In this document: piece by piece, positions 37,601 to 49,121 of the stretch
Numbering within the stretch: the stretch's first letter is position 1
Layout of the letters: the number at the start of each line of letters is the position of its first letter
Assembly (NCBI GenBank): GCA_963169105.1
Contig: OY720636.1
Span: 138,127,747-138,191,746 of the forward strand
DNA from: Ceriagrion tenellum
Lineage: Eukaryota; Arthropoda; Insecta; Odonata; Coenagrionidae
DNA length: 64,000 nucleotides
Direction of reading: 5' to 3'
Notes under the pieces: model-generated
What the model was told of the DNA's origin: nothing
The model's database searches: none
The model's input: only the letters and a program-made list of their open reading frames with translations
Translations under genes and position numbers: made by a program

Positions 37601-39245
37601 ACGTAATGACAGCCAATTTATCTGTGTCATCTACCAAGAGAAAGGCATAGTATCATAAAAAATATAGTGTTGTTGAGAGTGAGGAAACGGGCGATATGGT
37701 AGTGACTGAGGCATCATGTTGAAAACTTGACTTCATGACCTCCGGTATCGTACTTTGTCAGTGTTATTGTATCTTATGTTAGGAGATCTTTGCTTGCCTA
37801 AGCCATAGCATAACTGAAGAACATTGTCGTCTTACTCACCACTGCTATTCCAGGGTGATATTACGGGAAATCTTCACAGGACTGTAGAGATTTTATAAAG
37901 AGGTTACCAAAGTCTCGAAGTTTTGAAGTTTGAACTAGACCTGAAAACATTATGTCACATACCTCTGCACCATTTATAACTTCTCACCAGTTAGAGGAAA
38001 CCTAGATTGGAAGCAAAAGGAATATAATTATTTATGCATATTATTTTTCAAATTTGTTTGCTTGAGTAATTTAAAATTATATTTAAAATAACGAGGCTGA
38101 CAAAAGAGAAATATAGGATATGGTTTGGAAAGTCGGCTCAAAAAGTTGCTTACAATGGTTCTAGTATACAATCAAATAAAGATATCGTGTTTATATTTTA
38201 CTTATATAAGATTAATTAAATTCACTGAACTGAAAAATATGGAATCAACTTCTTCTTTTAATTAAACTTTCTGCCCAGCTTTCACGGTAGCTTCCGAGAT
38301 GTGTGTCACGTCCCTTATATTTGTATGGAATCTGTCCCTGCTCTTGTTAGAATTTCTTAAAAAGATAACTTAATTCTGATGAACGAAATTATTTCGTACT
38401 CTTTTCGCATAGTTCAAAAGCAAGTGTAAAGATAATAGAAATTATTTTTATTTGCTACGAACATGAGAAATATTTACAATGTGACGTCTCATGTTACTTT
38501 CTATATTCAAGAGCCTCATCAGTAAAGTCGAACATTCATGTTTTTGGATTATAATAGAGCTACAAAATGGTTTCATAAGATATAAATGCTCTCCTTCGTA
38601 CCAAAATACAACGGAGCATACTTACAAGCGGGAGTTACGATGAAGCCATAGTTCCAGGAAAGTTAAATTATATGTGTACGACGCAAATATGATTTTTTCA
38701 CAAATGAAAAGTGCACAATTGTAATAGTGGCTATGGTTTGTAGATGCTTTTCAAATTTTGCATAAAATAACTCCACGAATCTCTGCGAGGAGGATAACAT
38801 TTATGATTCAATGTATTTCACACTTTTCTCGAGAATTGTCCACATATTTAGATTACAATATTTAGGAAAACCCTAGAGTTTTGTTGGGCAAAGTAAGGTC
38901 GCATGTTATCATTAGTATGCAGTGTTATGCGCCTAAACCTCGGTTATTCAACAAAGATGGATTGTTGAGGATTGATTGAAAGTTATTTAAATTTGTAATG
39001 AACAGAGTATTGAAACTGTTGTAATTTCTCTATGTAGATTCAGTGGTCTTTATATTACCGACTTGAGTGTAACTCACGACGAAATGAATATCGTTATAAG
39101 CGGGTTTAATCATTTATTCAGCACATCTAGAGGTTGAGTGAAATTGATGGCACCAATTTATAATACATATGAATAAAACAATTGCATTAATTAATTACTC
39201 TTTAACGGATAATTACGGGATTTAAAATAGATAATCAATATTAAT
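34660..39245. other. Longest featureless AT-rich stretch
   Basis: About 4.6 kb without any recognisable gene, repeat or RNA. From about 35100 to 39190 there is not a single open frame of 60 codons. A perfect short palindrome with arms TTTAAGTAC and GTACTTAAA lies at 37297-37317. A pyrimidine-rich patch lies around 36830-36940. Confidence 0.65.
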
Positions 39246-39432
39246 TCAGGTTGAAAGCCTTCACGACGAATTATATGGATTGATAAAGTAAGGGATTTAT
39301 ATGTGTGAAGAACAGTAGAAGAGGAAAGGACCTCATTTAATACTATACAGAAAAAGGGAACCAGATGGATCCGACACATCTTGACAATGGGCATCTTGAA
39401 TAATGTAATGGAAGGAAAAATTGTAGGCTAAA
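39245..39432 (+). mobile_element. Small LINE remnant next to the Penelope element
   Basis: The plus strand encodes RWIRHILTMGILNNVMEGK with a preceding NTIQKKGT, which matches the RRxRWIGHxLRHxxLLxxVIEGK block near the C-terminus of LINE RTs. Upstream codons (a GLIK...CEEQ-like stretch) are weakly compatible with the segment that normally precedes it, but carry stops. About 190 bp survive, ending where the Penelope-like sequence begins. Confidence 0.55.
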
Positions 39433-40066
39433 AAGGTAAAAAACTTGTTCACATCTGTCCCGGCTCAGGAGGCAGTTTCCTTGACCTTAGCCCAAGTTAA
39501 AGATACAGACCCAAATCCTCGACTGACCTTAGAATTAGAACTCATGTTGCAATTATGTTGAAGCCAAAATGATTTCGTGTTTGACGGTACGTTTTATAAA
39601 CAACTCATGGCCTTGCTATGGGATCACCATTATACCCATAATTAGCAGACATTTTTATGAACAATTTAGAGGGAAAACTTTTTATCTCCTATAATATTCT
39701 TGTCAAGAACGTTTTTTATTGATTCCGATATGTCAATGATGTGCTGTGTGTATGGACTGACAGTCTTCGTCAACTAGACAGGTTTTTAAATATTTTAAAC
39801 AATTTACACCATTCTATAAAGTTCACGGTAGAGACAGGAGGAAATAAGATTAATTTCCTTGATATATGATATGAATAACAATAGACATAACGAATGGCTA
39901 CCATAAATTCTCCATCTTCCGCAAACCCACATATACTGACGCAGTTATTTCTAATGATTCTTGCCATTACCATTCCCACAAGCATTCTAGCTTTTATTCC
40001 ATGATTCACTACCTTGTTTCTATACCACTAACCGAGCCCACCTTCCAATCCGAGTTGAACATAAAT
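39433..40066 (+). pseudogene. Penelope-like reverse transcriptase, broken
   Basis: Partial RT lacking everything before motif A. Stops follow GSPLYP (TAA) and NVFY (TGA). The reading phase then continues through DVLCVWTDSLRQLDRFLNIL and VETGGNKINFLDI before a stop, and a frame change gives FSIFRKPTYTDAV. The YVND variant replaces the first catalytic Asp of the canonical YVDD pair with Asn, which would inactivate polymerase activity independently of the stops. Confidence 0.85.
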
Positions 40067-40686
40067 TGATCGCTTTCGATGATGGATGTAAGACAGAATT
40101 CATTGACAAAATATTAAAACTTGTAACTAAAAAAGAAACTATTAAATTAATCACTTCACTCAGTTTTTACAAACATGACGAGCCACTCAAAAGATGGTGT
40201 AAACTTCCCTTTCTTGGGAACATATCTTACAAATTAATTGACGCCTTCCCAAAGAGCAAGTTTAATGTTTCATTTTACACCCCAAAAACTTTGGGCAAAT
40301 TGTTGTTCAACTCAAAGGACGAAGTGACACCTGTGAACAAAAGTGGTGTATATTAGCTTAAATGTACTACTCCCAATTGTGCTTCGATATACATTGGACA
40401 AAGTGGTTGAGCCTTCTCAGTAAGGGCTCGAGAGCATAGAGCGTGTTGGGTGAAAGGAGATATCTCAACAGCCTTTGCTAAACATTTAATCGAAGAGGAC
40501 CATTCAAGTGACATTTTGCCGGAAGTGCTACATGTTGAGAAGAAAGGAGCCAAATTGGACTACTTAGAACATTTCGAAATTTTGAGTGCTGCCAAAAACA
40601 TAAGTGAGAATCTCCTAAATGAAAGTGTTTTTCCCTCCCACTCTTCCCTATTATCCATACCTTTTCCCCCCACCACCTCCCACTGA
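40066..40686 (+). pseudogene. Penelope-like connector and GIY-YIG endonuclease, broken
   Basis: Two open stretches (40066-40356 and 40450-40686) are joined in the same phase by a segment with two stops. The first carries the RT-thumb/connector (LKRWCKLPFLGNISYKLIDA). At its end SGVY, followed by SIYIGQSG, forms the GIY-YIG signature, and RAREH supplies the conserved Arg helix. The second stretch (TAFAKHLIEEDHSSD, KLDYLEHFEI) matches the C-terminal part of the nuclease, with the H-I-E and LExxEI signature seen across the family. The nuclease would nick target DNA during retrotransposition. The frame ends at a TGA at 40684-40686. Confidence 0.85.
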
Positions 40687-40779
40687 CCGTGACGCACGTC
40701 TCTGACATCAACCAACCACTTCTTCCCCACCCCTCCCCTTCCCAGATCTATATATTAACTCGCATACCATGCATAATGT

Positions 40780-40815
40780 ACCTTTGAAAATGATTGCAAG
40801 GCAGTCGAAACCTGG
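40780..40815 (+). ncRNA. Hammerhead-like motif 3' of the Penelope ORF
   Basis: A 6-bp stem (GATTGC 40792-40797 with GCAGTC 40801-40806, loop AAG) is followed directly by GAAAC and preceded by TTGAAAA, which is two transitions away from the CUGANGA core. Penelope-like elements are known to carry hammerhead ribozymes in their terminal repeats, and this is the expected place. One unpaired base separates the core from the stem, and the core is mutated, so the copy is probably inactive. Confidence 0.4.
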
Positions 40816-40860
40816 GTCGGGAATTAACGTTTTAGGTGTGGAAAATACTAATAGTTCTCT

Positions 40861-42080
40861 CTTTTTAGTCATGTCAGTAGCATTAGGTAGGTAAGAATGA
40901 AGGGCTGTAGTCAGTAAATACTAGGATTAAACGTTCAGCAATGATGATGATCTTCTGATTCCGACGCAGCAATAGTTGTAAAAAGCCACCTGCACTGCCG
41001 CTAATGAGACACAAGAGTCCACGGCTCTCCAAAGAGCAGAAGGACTTGATTTGTGTGAACTCTGCCAAAAAAATTGCCTTCTCACTATCAGTCATCGGTA
41101 ATTCCCATCGAAAAATATTCCTCCGATTCATTTGTTACCAGGAAAGCGGCCGGGAGGTGAGCTTACGTATTGAAGGTTTGGCTGTGCCATTCTCCATAAG
41201 TGTTATACTACCATATAAATTTGAACGCGGTCTAACAAAATTAGAATTTATCTATGGTATTGCGAAATTTTTTATAAAATATGTTGAAGTTAGTACACAT
41301 CGAAGCACAGCACATAACGATGTTGAATTAAAGAATGAACTCTGGCGAAAGGTTTTCGTAACGAGCCGCGGCACGTAAACTGCCGGTATGCCTGCAGGTA
41401 GCATTTTGTTGGTGAAAAACAGTCACATCCGAATTTTTTGCTTATAGTAGCGGAATTTGTTCGAAATTAGTGTTTAAGAACGGAAGCTTTTCATCTCATT
41501 GTAATTAAAAACTTAACAATGTATAGGTATGACGCCTTTTCTGAGGAATAGCAAACTCGGCAGCAATCACAGATGCGTTTGTCGACATTGTTTTGCTGTT
41601 AAGCGCATATCGAGTTTGCTCCCGATCTGTTTTGTGTTCCTAGCTGAAAATTTGACGACAGGAAGGCAAGTGCTTTGTTGTTTTACCAAGTCATTAGCCC
41701 GATAAAGCGAGTAGAATCCTTCAATTACCACACCTTAGTGAAGTAGAAGCGTTTGAAGCGGAGGTAATGTATCAGGGATTGATAAGCGGTATTGTGTTGT
41801 AAAAATCAAAACGATAATTAATTCTGAGCGTAAGCTACGACACTCGTGGTTTGCCACGCATTTCAAAGCAGTATGGAATGAGCCTTCTCATTCCACAACG
41901 TCTGCATGATGTAATAACTGAAGCGTCTCTTGCGGGAAATAGGAGGGCGTCACAAAAAGGACGAAGCAGGTATACGTGGAGCGCTAAGCAAGGGATAAAA
42001 TATTCAGGGTACATAGTTACGTTTCACACGTACGTTATAGCACTTGGTAAGTGGTCAGGAGGGTGGGGGAAGTAGATACG
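40861..42080. other. AT-rich non-coding stretch
   Basis: The 124-codon plus frame at 41004-41378 is not recognised. It begins RLSKEQKDLI, loosely like a transposase helix-turn-helix start, but nothing downstream supports that. Confidence 0.45.
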
Positions 42081-42089
42081 AAACAACGT

Positions 42090-42510
42090 GGGGCGGTATC
42101 CCAAGCAACGAATGATGATGATGGGCGGGGTGTGGGCCGCCGTTGTGAGGGCCCCCTTTTGGATCCGAGGAGGAAATTCCCTTCTTCAACTTAAAGGATA
42201 CGGGTTCCGTTGTTGAGATGATGTCGCTGGGTGGGTTACTGTAACACTTGATGCAAGACGGGGATATGGAAACATCTTGGAGTAGTTCACTAATGACTCG
42301 GTCTTGGCGTAGTTTACCGTGCTCTAGAAAGAAGGCCACGTTTCCTCCCATGTCTGTCACTCTCTCATCGCCCCTCCTCCTACCGCCACCCTCCTCCTTT
42401 CTCCCCTTGACCCTCTCCACGGATGTCTCCTTCACTTTTGAAGCTCCGTCATTTTTCTTTCTCCCGCGACTCGAGGAGAGAGAGGCTCTCGTCACCGCTG
42501 CTCAAATTTA
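42090..42510. other. GC-rich island with pyrimidine tract
   Basis: A (GAT)n-like patch at 42110-42122, G-rich at 42123-42175, then a strong C/T tract from 42340 to 42450. The 146-codon minus frame (42055-42495) is Arg/Glu/Gly-rich by composition and unrecognised. Confidence 0.4.
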
Positions 42511-43640
42511 AAAATCATCTCTCAAGCAGCTCGGCTATAACTTTTTAAGAAGTTGGGTGGATTTTTTCCTCCAAAATGTCTTTTGAAATAGAAGTGGGAT
42601 GGAATTAAAAAATCAAATAACCATGCCTCCCACATATTATGTTGAAGGAGTTTCGGCTATATACTTACTTTAAAACCTTCCATTGGGACAAATTAACACT
42701 GTTTAGGAGTCGCTTCCTTATGTCTAAGGACTCGTCGATCCTTAATTACAAATCCACAAGTTATGGCGTGGTGGCAGGAATTCTTTTCTCATCATGGTTT
42801 AACACCGATTTAGTTGTTTTTATATAGTACGACGGTCCATATCCATAAACCAAAACATTTGCTTTGGGAGTAGATTCAAGTCTTGCTTTCGAAGTCACAG
42901 TGATATGGTTGAGGTTATTTTCTATCGAATAATATATTTCAAAGAGTTAATACAATTTAGGCTTTTTAGTTAGGATTTAGGCTTTTGAAGCATTAAAAAA
43001 AGATAGGGATTCATTGGTCCAAATTTATTATTCTCATGTTGAATTTCATAACCAATTTGGGTGAAAGGTTATTGGTTCTAATCCTTGGAGGGGAAACTGC
43101 TCTTTGGAACATCAGTAGGCAGCGTCGATTATGAAAATGAATGATCTCAAGCAGTTACTGAATCGAGGAAAAACATTTTTGTCCAAAAGATGAAGTCCAT
43201 TCTATATCAGCAATCGCGGTTAAAATTAAAGACCACTACTTTCTTCACTTGGTTGATCAAAACACACCTGATGGGCTTTATTTCATTCAACCGTGATATT
43301 TGAAGTTGAGTGAAATCACTTTAATTCCCTCAATTGTTGACTTTCAATATTGTGTGAGAGAAAATTCATTCCAAACTCAGGTATGTATGATAAACAAAGC
43401 ACTTTTTTTTAGATTACCAAGCTACTATGAAAACGCCTTTTCTCCTCAGATTGATGGAATAAATGTAATTTGCTATAGCTCCAGCGGATCTTCGATAGTA
43501 ACACGTATGTTCCTTTTATTTTCTGCTTGCCATTCTTATCAAAGGAAAGGTTTCTGTATGGCTCGATAGAAACATTAAAAGAATCAAGGATTCCATGAAT
43601 TTGATGTTAATGCACATCAGGTCTACCTTAAAGCATGGAA
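42511..43640. other. AT-rich non-coding stretch
   Basis: Nothing recognised. Frames are under 90 codons. Confidence 0.55.
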
Positions 43641-43649
43641 ATCCATTTT

Positions 43650-44620
43650 AAATCGAGATAAGCGGATACTGGAGTGAGCCTGTGACTCGCATGGCCAGTG
43701 GGTTCACCGCTTTCCGTAGACAAGTGTCCTAAGAGTATTATTTCGGGCGTTACTGGCTCCGAGGCATCCAAGGCCGGATCTTGAACAGCCCGCTCCTCGA
43801 ATTGCTTCGGTTTAATGGCCCTTAGTCCTTTAGGTCGCTCCTCTCCTTTGCATTCCCATCGTGCCCTTCCTAACCGTTTCCTCCCCGCGGGAGCGCCTGG
43901 ACTGCGCGCCACGGAGTACGTGCAACTGCTCGCCCTGTTTCCCCATCCAGTCCATCAATCGTCTCACGGCCGCGTCTTTTTCAAGAGGTAGACGTCTTCC
44001 CTCCAGCCTTTCGAGGAAGTGTTTGGGTCGCCAGTCTCTTCCGTTTCGGCGTCGCCCGCCTCCGCTTTGGTGAAGAGTACGGAGGTGTAATGGATGAAGT
44101 GGGATTCTGGCGCCGCGCTGAAGAAAGGGTCAAAGCGGCAGAGAGGAGTGAGCCAGAGAGAGAAGGAAAGCAGTGCTGAGAGAAGGAAGTAAGCGGGTGG
44201 GGGTGGCGGGACAAGCAGAAGAATGGGAGAGGTAAGGAAGGAGGAAGAATAAGGCTAGTAGGAAGACAAGAAGGGTCGTCTTATTCACGGGGTCAACTTC
44301 TTGGAAGACTGCGCTTTGCCTCTTTCTTTTCTCTCAAAGACGGGAAGGTCATACACTCAAACCATACCGAGTCACAGATGAGGTCACACGGGCTCACATT
44401 CATAGTCACACCCTATAAAGGCGACGGCCGCCTCCGCTGCTGCTGCCGTTCCCTCGTCTCCTGCACGAAGGAGACACGGTACACTGAGATCCCGGTCGTT
44501 TCCGCCATCTTCCCTTGCTCCACTCGCACAGAAAGGAACGGGAGAAAAAAGAGAGGCAGGAGACATGCACGGGTTCTTTGTGCAAGTCTGAGTTTGAGAA
44601 TGCTCGGTTAAGATAAAAGT
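43650..44620. other. CpG-rich island
   Basis: About 1 kb of GC-rich DNA with many CpGs (dense at 43740-44120 and 44400-44560) and a purine-rich middle (44110-44280). Unlike most other islands it is not dominated by simple C/T or G/A runs. It ends next to a TATA-like box at 44622, which makes it the best promoter-island candidate in the window. No protein family was recognised in its frames. Confidence 0.5.
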
Positions 44621-44690
44621 ATATATAAACGGACCGGGGAGAGCTTTTTGTGTTCGAATTCTTTTTTTTATGCGCGCCGTGGTGAGTCGC
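44600..44690 (+). promoter_or_regulatory. Possible TATA core promoter
   Basis: TATATAAA at 44622-44629 follows the CpG island. An ATG at 44670 opens a 72-codon frame whose first 40 residues are rich in Arg and Ser and contain no acidic residue. After four codons the sequence GTGAGT (44682-44687) could act as a splice donor. No clear initiator was found. This is a weak, composition-supported guess. Confidence 0.25.
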
Positions 44691-44699
44691 AGGACTTTT

Positions 44700-46570
44700 T
44701 CAACGGCCGTTTTGTTACATGTGAATAGGGCTTCTCTAAGTCGTCCGATGCGATCCCATTCGAGGACGCAGTGTGGGTTCCGTGTTCCTTCTTTTAAGTT
44801 CGATAACTGCGCTGTGACAAAAAAAACTACTACAAACGAGGAGTGTCCAAGATATTTTGTGTGGGTACAAGGAATAGATGAGTTTTAAGGAGCAGAAACC
44901 ATAGTCAGAAAAGACTTTGATACTTTTTCTATTCAAACTCGATGCTTGGAAAGATGTACGTTATTTTATTTTAGTACGTCAGAAAGAGACAATGTGGAAC
45001 CCATATATATGAACTAAAAATGTAAGGAATCCATTGGAACGACAATATTAAAAGGAAAATTGCAGAGGTAGTTTATTTGTATTCCTTTTGCGATGAAACT
45101 ATTTTCCAAGTGCTTTAACTAAAATGGAGGCGAAATAGGAATTATATTAATGCGATATAACGTTTGGGAACCAACTTAAGTTAGAATAATGCTTAACTTT
45201 GAATAGCTCTCCTGTATATTAATATTTTACATACTTTCCTAGAACTACTATAGATTGACTTTGAATTCTCCGTCAGACATTCCGGGATTCAAGAGATACT
45301 TTTGGACCAATTCTGTGACACCCAAAGACGATAGTTGAATCTCCTTCTGAAACGTGAGGAGTATTTGAGACCCTTACTTGATGGAATCCCTGAGAATTAT
45401 TCAGCCAGAAGTTTCACTGGAAAGTATTGAGGCCATACTTAAATAATTTAGTTAAAGACTAATGGATCATCTGATTACCGTATTTAATGACATAATACGA
45501 TAGAATAAGCCTTCTTATTTCCCGACAGTATTTTAGTAGTGGGTGTTAATGCAGTGAGTTTAGCAATGTTATCTGGCCCAGGAATTAAATTTCTGGCGAA
45601 TGCTGAGAACAAACGTTAAAATATATTCATACGTTCATTGCTGGACATGGTCCCCTGTTTAACCAAAGTAGGAATATTCTGACTGGTACCAGTGGAATAA
45701 GTCCCAACGGAAACATCCGATTACGTTTACTTTTCCCATAGCGACAAACTTAATAACTGTATTGATGAGTGAATTGTTGCAGTGTAACCGATTAATAATG
45801 TAATTGATGACCTGTACGGAAAACAAGCTAAGAAAAATTCCATATTCATACCGAAACTCATTCCAATGACACTTTAATTCACCGGTTGTGGTTTTTGTAT
45901 TTTATGCCCTGCCAATGAAAATCAAGTGGAATGGCTTTATTTCTATTGCTTGATAATCTCAAAAATCTCAACGTTAGGCACACGCCTTCATTTTGTACAC
46001 ATTCATGATACATGAATGATGTTGGTACCTATTCCACATGAAGATGATTTTTCTTGTTTTAATCGCGCAAAAAATTTATTTCCTGAGATCTTATAGATTG
46101 CTTCTTGCAGTGAATATTTGATTAACGTATTTCTTTATCAGCATACGTTGGAAATATTTTACTTGGGTAAAACGTTTTGGTATAGACATTTTATATGATA
46201 ATTTGGCGGATAAATTTGTGTATACCTTCTAGAGCCTTGAATGCAAGTGACTAGTTCATATTATAAATTTGTAAATGATAAAATTTAGAATGAGAAATCA
46301 ATACGTTTTTCATCAAAAATTTAAACTGACAAATTTTTAGTAGCATTAGTTTTTTGGTCTTTGGTATCCGTTTTTGTGGCTCAATGAACTCTTTAATTTA
46401 CAAGCAAGCAATATATACATGCGATATGACGTAACGAGTAGGCCGCTGTCTAACTTTTGAGGAATTACACCGAAAGCGTTAACATTCGACAAAGATTTGC
46501 GTAGATATGCATATCCTTCATGCACCAACACCTTGTACATGGTGTCAGATATATAGACTGCAGATTTGAA
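44700..46570. other. AT-rich non-coding stretch
   Basis: No recognised gene, repeat or RNA. Confidence 0.55.
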
Positions 46571-46575
46571 ATTGA

Positions 46576-49121
46576 TTAACACGTTGAGCGCTCAAGGAAG
46601 TTCTAGAACGTCCTGTGGGTGCTATCGGGTGGCGCAGGACGTCCTCGGGCGTATCGGATGGCGTCCACGTTCAAGCCATTTTTTACGGCCGGCCAGCGGA
46701 CTCAAGTCACTCGTAAGGCGATTGCAATTTCATTGGTGTCATAGCTTAGGCTTTAACCTTTTCTACGGTGGGCTGCGTTTTGCAATGCAATGTTTAATTA
46801 CATAGTGGCTATGAATTAAACTTTTTCAATTATTGTGGTTTGATACGTTAGATTAGAAATGTATCTTGGTTGTTTTTATCATGTTTCTTTCGTCTTTGTT
46901 CATCTGATTAGATTTAATAATATTGATTTGACAAATGTGGGATTCAGATTAATAAAATATTGGCCTTTAACCGTGTGTTCGAATCCCGTTGCGAGTGTAT
47001 ATATTGTAGCTGTAATGTTACCCATATGTGACATAGTTCGATGTAACTTCTATCGTTGGTGCATATAAATCAATCTATAAAATAAATTATGATTTTTGAA
47101 TCTGCCTAAATCTTCAGCATTCGACAATACTTGGATATACCGTTTCTACTACACTCGGAGCCACTGTTCAGGTGTAAGGTAGGGGGTGCTATAGCATCTG
47201 CTCATGTATGTATTTTTCTACGTCTACAATTTCTATTCAATATATTCACACATATATTCCTAATAAACGGAATCTATACAGTGATGAAGAAAAGCAAAAA
47301 GTCACAATATAGTCCATGATATAATGTATTATTAATAATTACTAATAATAAAATGTAAAAACGTCTTTCTTTTGACGGTTTATTGTCAGTTGCTCCCTAA
47401 TTTCCAATGTATTATAACGTCAGGTTTCTAGTACCAGTTATAATTTTTTTAGCTTCTCATGTGACGATTTTGTTTTGTATTTATAATGTGGATATTACTG
47501 TTGAATTTTATTAAATGTTTACCATTATGTCTTCCACATATTGTATTTTCTTCGTTCTTGCAATTGTAAAGCCCTTTTTTATCGTGGTCTCGTAGCAGAT
47601 TGGCGATTCATTTGTCAGTGTAAACAAACTTTTTTGATAAAAATAAAAAATAAATAAATATGAAACTTCAACTTTCCTTTTTTACTCATGAACGAATTTC
47701 TGTGTTCGACATTTCTCTTCTCAATGGTACTGTTGATACTCTACAACAGCTGATAAGAACAGTTCATGAATCACTCCGAATGCAAATCTAAGAATGAATG
47801 AATCTACGCCATGATTATTTTGTTCAAAACCATTAACCACTCTGTTGTCTCAGCTGTCTTCCAAGCTGGACGCCTTTCACTCCCGACCGTGACATTGTTC
47901 TGACATGCACTTGCCTCCTTGTTACCCTCGCTTACCACTCACCAAGGGATCCCCACCGTCGGTCTCAGTGCTAGCCGTTCGCCAATGCCGGCCGTTCATC
48001 CTCACCCAACCTTCCTTCAGGCCAGCCCTAGTGATTCAGTCATTGCAAAACCTGCTCGAAGGCCTCTCCTAAGCTTATCCCTCTTCTCGCTTCACTCTTT
48101 TCGGAGACCCACCATACAACCCCACTATCGGCGAACTCCCTCTGTGACTAGTGCGTGGTCAACGCTCTCAGCCCTTCCCCCCATCCCTGGCCCCATGGGG
48201 AGTCTCACAGAACCGCCGGCAGCCCTTCAAACCAAACTTCTCTCTCCCCTTTCCGTCTCCTTCCGTCCACTTATCCTTTCTACCCAAAAATACTTTGCCA
48301 ACCACCCCTAAACCGATATCATATATCCATGGATGTGACGATATATTTTCTTGAAGACAATTTTTCTGCGGTATGGATGCAGTGGAATACCTTTGTCAAT
48401 TGTAGAACACTGCAAATTAGGTGACATCATCCACATCAATATGAAATAGACAACGCAAAATCGAAAATACCAAGAGTGCCAAGCGAGGGATTAGGACGGA
48501 CAATCCCAAAAATTGCGCGGCTTGTGAGGGACACCCGTAATTTTGCGTTGTACTTTGCTTCATAAATTATAACAGGAACATCAAATACTAAAAGTATGTA
48601 AATATTGATTGTAGTTTTATAAACAAATTTCTAGGCAGATGTAATTTTATGATTATGATTTTCGTTGGTGATTTTTAGTTTTAAAAATGACTGCAGGAAT
48701 TTTGCACTTTTATGAACGCATGCAATGGCTTACTATGGTAATTCTCAATCAAAGATGCTCGCAATCCATTTCCTGGGCTAAAATTTTGTATTTAGCATTT
48801 TAACGATCAAAATACTGAGCGAAAAGACAGTTGTACTTACGAATGAGGAATTTTCTTGTGAAGTCTTCAAAATAAATCGCATTTTATAAAATTTTATTGA
48901 CATCAGCGCAATATTTTATAACCGAGAGGATTAAATGAATGCAAAGTGTTAGAAGAGTTAACAAACTGGAGAAACTCGTGAAATTATGAGCTTAACGGCA
49001 ATAAAGGTTTGTGATTCATTTATTAGACGTAAAATCGACGACGGGGAAATGCTGAAAATGCATGCTACCCGCACAATAATCTTGCCGGTGGTGCAGGACG
49101 TTCTAAAATGTCCAAAGTTAA
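46576..49121. mobile_element. Weak candidate: TTAA-flanked inverted-end element
   Basis: On the left TTAA (46576-46579) is followed by CACGTTGAGCGC and then TTCTAGAACGTCCTG. On the right, reading inwards on the minus strand, TTAA (49118-49121) is followed by CTTTGGACAT and TTTTAGAACGTCCTG. The shared TAGAACGTCCTG block and TTAA ends resemble piggyBac-type termini, and the size is close to that of the 23.8-kb element. The outermost bases do not match each other and no transposase was found, so the pairing may be accidental. Confidence 0.25.
47870..48310. other. GC-rich pyrimidine-skewed island
   Basis: C/T-rich plus strand with three overlapping frames (up to 130 codons at 47919-48311) rich in Pro, Ser and Leu. 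Not recognised. Probably non-coding. Confidence 0.45.

Larger units (their letters stand above)
39433..40860 (+). mobile_element. Penelope-like element (RT plus GIY-YIG endonuclease), dead
   Basis: The plus strand reads, across frameshifts, LFTSVPAQEAVSLT (just after RT motif A), NDFVFDGTFYKQ and HGLAMGSPLYP (the FxxxFYxQ / GxAMGSPLSP block), FRYVNDVLCVW (motif C, YVDD changed to YVND), FSIFRKPTYTDAVI, then a connecting region and a GIY-YIG domain. This combination of RT and GIY-YIG nuclease is diagnostic of endonuclease-bearing Penelope-like elements. The element is truncated at motif A, has a frameshift near 39603, and has stops at 40354-40356 and 40408-40410 among others. The catalytic Asp of motif C is lost. 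A hammerhead-like motif lies 3' of the ORF. Confidence 0.9.

Noticed and set aside
41004..41378. Possible transposase N-terminus (RLSKEQKDLI)
   Set aside because: Only a short helix-turn-helix-like start was seen, and nothing downstream matched a Tc1/mariner or other DDE transposase.
42095..42125. GATGATGATG tail resembling the 32-kb LINE 3' end
   Set aside because: The preceding sequence does not encode recognisable LINE motifs.
46955..47005. tRNA-like B box TGTTCGAATCCC
   Set aside because: No A box lies at proper spacing and no tRNA fold is evident. A single B-box-like string is expected by chance.
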